Assembly: GCF_910592395.1 (NCBI RefSeq)
Contig: NC_088318.1
Coordinates: 1,178,001 to 1,242,000, forward strand
Source of the DNA: Lineus longissimus
Lineage: Eukaryota; Nemertea; Pilidiophora; Heteronemertea; Lineidae
Direction: 5' to 3'
DNA length: 64,000 nucleotides
The position numbers were made by a program, and so were the translations under genes. A model generated the notes under the pieces. It was not told the origin of the DNA, did not search any database, and saw only the letters and a list, made by a program, of their open reading frames with translations. Below, one piece after another: positions 61,256-64,000 of the stretch (the stretch's first letter is position 1; each line of letters starts with the position of its first letter).

Positions 61256-62540
61256 GTTAGAAGCCTTCGAGCTGGCCCACCCTCACATGGTCATGTTGGG
61301 TAGGGAAATGACTGAGGCAGTCTTATAGACAAGCCTGGGAGCTGCCCCACTCTGATGTGATTGTGTCAGGAACGGACATCACTGAGGCAGTCTTATAGAC
61401 AAGCCTGGGAGCTGCCCCACTCTGATGTGATTGTGTCAGGAAGGGACATCACTGAGGCAGTCTTATAGACAAGCCTGGGAGCTGCCCCACTCTGATGTGA
61501 TTGTCAGGAAGGGACATCACGGAGGCAGTCTTATAGACAAGCCTGGGAGCTGCCCCACTCTGATGTGATTGTGTCAGGAAGGGACATCACTGAGGCAGTC
61601 TTATAGACAAGCCTGGGAGCTGGCCTACTCTGATGTGATCGTGTCAGGAAGGGACATCACTGAGGCAGTCTTATAGACAAGCCTGGGAGCTGCCCCACTC
61701 TGATGTGATTGTCAGGAAGGGACATCACTGAGGCAGTCTTGTAGACAAGCCTGGGAGCTGCCCCACTCTGATGTGATTGTGTCAGGAAGGGCCATCACTG
61801 AGGCAGTCTTATAGACAAGCCTGGGAGCTGCCCAACTCTAATGTGATCAGGTCAGGAAGGGACATCACTGAGGCAGTCTTACAGACAAGCCTGGGAGCTG
61901 GCCCACTCTGATGTGATTATCAGGAAGGGACATCACTGAGGCAGTCTTATAGACAAGCCTGGGAGCTGCCCCACTCTGATGTGATTGTGTCAGGAAGGGA
62001 CATCACGGAGGCAGTCTTATAGACAAGCCTGGGAGCTGCCCCACTCTGATGTGATTGTGTCAGGAAGGGACATCACTGAGGCAGTCTTATAGACAAGCCT
62101 GGGAGCTGCCCCACTCTGATGTGATTGTGTCAGGAAGGGACATCACGGAGGCAGTCTTATAGACAAGCCTGGGAGCTGGCCCACTCTGATGTGATTGTGT
62201 CAGGAAGGGACATCACTGAGGCAGTCTTATAGACAAGCCTGGGAGCTGGCCCACTCTGATGTGATTGTGTCAGGAAGGGACATCACTGAGGCAGTCTTAT
62301 AGACAAGCCTGGGAGCTGGCCCACTCTGATGTGATTGTGTCAGGAAGGGACATCACTGAGGCAGTCTTATAGACAAGCCTGGGAGCTGGCCCACTCTGAT
62401 GTGATTGTGTCAGGAAGGGACATCACTGAGGCAGTCTTATAGACAAGCCTGGGAGCTGGCCCACTCTGATGCGATTGTGTCAGGAAGGGACATCACTGAG
62501 GCAGTCTTATAGACAAGCCTGGGAGCTGCCCCACTCTGTT
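61256..62540. repeat. 70-bp minisatellite, about 18 copies
   Basis: The unit contains AGACAAGCCTGGGAGCTG and GATGTGATTGTGTCAGGAAG. I count 18 occurrences of AGACAAGCCTGG from 61327 to 62509, mean spacing 69.5 bp; several units are 3-4 bp shorter (GATTGTCAGG in place of GATTGTGTCAGG). The first unit is the most diverged and units toward the right are nearly identical, so turnover was probably more recent at that end. It lies downstream of or within the GLG1 3' UTR. Confidence 0.92.
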
Positions 62541-64000
62541 TAACCTTATGTGAAACAGCATGAGTTCAGATCTGTGTTGATCTAAGAGGTGTTTCCTATC
62601 TTCTCGCCACATAAGGATACGGGGAAGATAAAATTTTTGAAAACTGTAAATAGGTACATAGTTAAATGTACTGTATCAGTTGCATGTCAATCTTCAGTTA
62701 ATGTGTTGTTAGGACCAGCCAATGTGTGGTTGACTCTTCTGTGTATCTGAGGAGTATTGGCACCAAGGAAGTCCTAGCACTCCCAGGCAAACACAAGCAC
62801 AGATGCTACATTTGACCTTGTTTCTCCAAAATTGATGAGACATTTCCTTGTTTTTTTCATAATATTTCTTTTAAAGCTGAAAAACTAAATTTCTTCAAAT
62901 TTGATATAACTTTGCTAGTTTTTCCTGTTCGAAAGAAGATAACAAAATTCAAGTTTCCTGAAAACATCTAGTTCTGGATGAACATGCTGAACAGACTTGA
63001 TGTATTGAGCGGGAATGGATATGATGGCTCCCTGGGGCTGGATTAGCTTCCCATACCAAGCCATCATCTGCTCGCCATACATTTGCCTGTGTAAATCAAT
63101 CACATCAAGACTTGGGACTAGACTTTATTCATTCTTGATCACATGTATGTATGATAACCATATTCTGCACATTGCCACTATTCCAGTTGACACGAATGCA
63201 ACAGTTGGCTCTATGATGAAAACTAATTTTTTTATTTTGAGAGTGATTTGAGCCCAGCCATGTTTTATATTAATGAACCAGAGGTAATTCTGAGACTAAC
63301 ATGTATAAAGTAGAATTGACTGTTGTAGTTAGTTGTCTTAATGAAATTGAACTTATTGGGTGTCCTAGTCTGACACTATCGACAGAATCACCAGTCTGTA
63401 AAATGATTATTCTCCATCCTGCTCCCAGCACCTACTCTACGCATTCAAAATGCTCGATCCTGTGACAAGTGAGTGTGAGTTAATAACTGTATAACAGCAA
63501 TATGATTTCTACATTCCTAAACGGGAACGGCATACGCCTTTATGGTATCGAGTGTCAAACCATCAACAGTGCCGTGTATATACCGGTACTTCATCTTATA
63601 ATCTGTGGCCAAAACATAATCAAGGTGGTGGGTATCGACTTCTATGTGCCAATCCATTGTGCTCTTATAACCTCAACGCCCTCATTTCAAGCTGATTGCT
63701 GCAAACCATCGGGTTCCATTCTGATGTGTCATTTTCCTCCAGTTTCTGTACAGGAATCAATATGCAGTAAGAAGACTTAGTGCTGATCAATTCTAAAGAC
63801 TTTTGGTTAGAGTTGAGATGTTCCAAATTCTTAAAAACTGATAAAATACCTTTGCACATCGTTTCTGCACCTGTGAATATTTGCATCACTTGTTCCAGTG
63901 TGTTGTGTGGCTTTTCAGGATTGTGTGAATCATTATATCTAGTGCCATCAAGTTATATTTAATGTATTCAGGGGATCAGTTGTAAATGTCTTCAGTTCTT
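62541..64000. other. Right-hand flank, no gene identified
   Basis: There are 1.46 kb of AT-rich sequence with open frames up to about 90 codons on either strand, none with splice signals, signal peptide or family resemblance. It may be distal GLG1 3' UTR or intergenic. Confidence 0.4.

Noticed and set aside
1-64000. CRISPR arrays, bacterial operons, prophage or viral genes
   Set aside because: All identifiable genes are spliced animal genes. The tandem repeats have no CRISPR-like repeat/spacer structure and no retroviral or viral coding region was recognised.

Overview
This is a stretch of animal nuclear genome, not bacterial or viral. Genes are split into many short exons with GT-AG introns, intergenic spacers hold AT-rich inverted-repeat elements and minisatellites, and every recognisable gene is a bilaterian animal family. 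The mix (a secreted peptidoglycan recognition protein with amidase residues, invertebrate-style GLG1, BANP, cyclin E and a cysteine sulfinate decarboxylase-like enzyme) fits a marine invertebrate, plausibly a lophotrochozoan or an invertebrate deuterostome. The sequence alone does not settle the phylum. I rebuilt the gene models by hand from splice signals, reading-frame phase and family resemblance; intron phases agree at every junction reported.

Layout, left to right. 1-3648 (-): 5' part of a BCL11/ZNF296-type zinc-finger regulator, running off the left edge. 4150-14450 (-): cyclin E, with a 2.8 kb 3' UTR, eight coding exons, a split 5' leader and a promoter carrying two E2F sites. 16740-21850 (-): BANP, a BEN-domain DNA-binding regulator. 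22489-23392: two inverted copies of one terminal-inverted-repeat element. 24179-25192 (+): an unrecognised secreted glycoprotein. 25660-35652 (-): a 498-residue cysteine sulfinate/glutamate decarboxylase-like enzyme, with a decayed copy of its last exon just downstream. Its 5.3 kb fourth intron contains a complete same-strand gene (29389-31769) for a secreted precursor with an acidic helical pro-region, a furin-type RQRR site and a 91-residue Gly/Ser/Arg-rich cationic C-terminus. 37331-39626 (+): a short peptidoglycan recognition protein. 40876-43824 (-): cathepsin Z/X. 44974-60646 (+): GLG1 (cysteine-rich Golgi/FGF-binding receptor, also called ESL-1/CFR) in 24 exons per isoform plus an alternative exon. 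61256-62540: a 70-bp minisatellite.

Functionally the window is a mix. It has cell-cycle and chromatin control (cyclin E, BANP, BCL11-like), probable taurine or GABA synthesis (CSAD-like), endolysosomal and Golgi proteins (cathepsin Z, GLG1) and innate immunity (PGRP). The nested precursor looks like an antimicrobial or extracellular-matrix propeptide and is the best candidate here for something undescribed. The second most interesting feature is a strictly mutually exclusive exon pair in GLG1.
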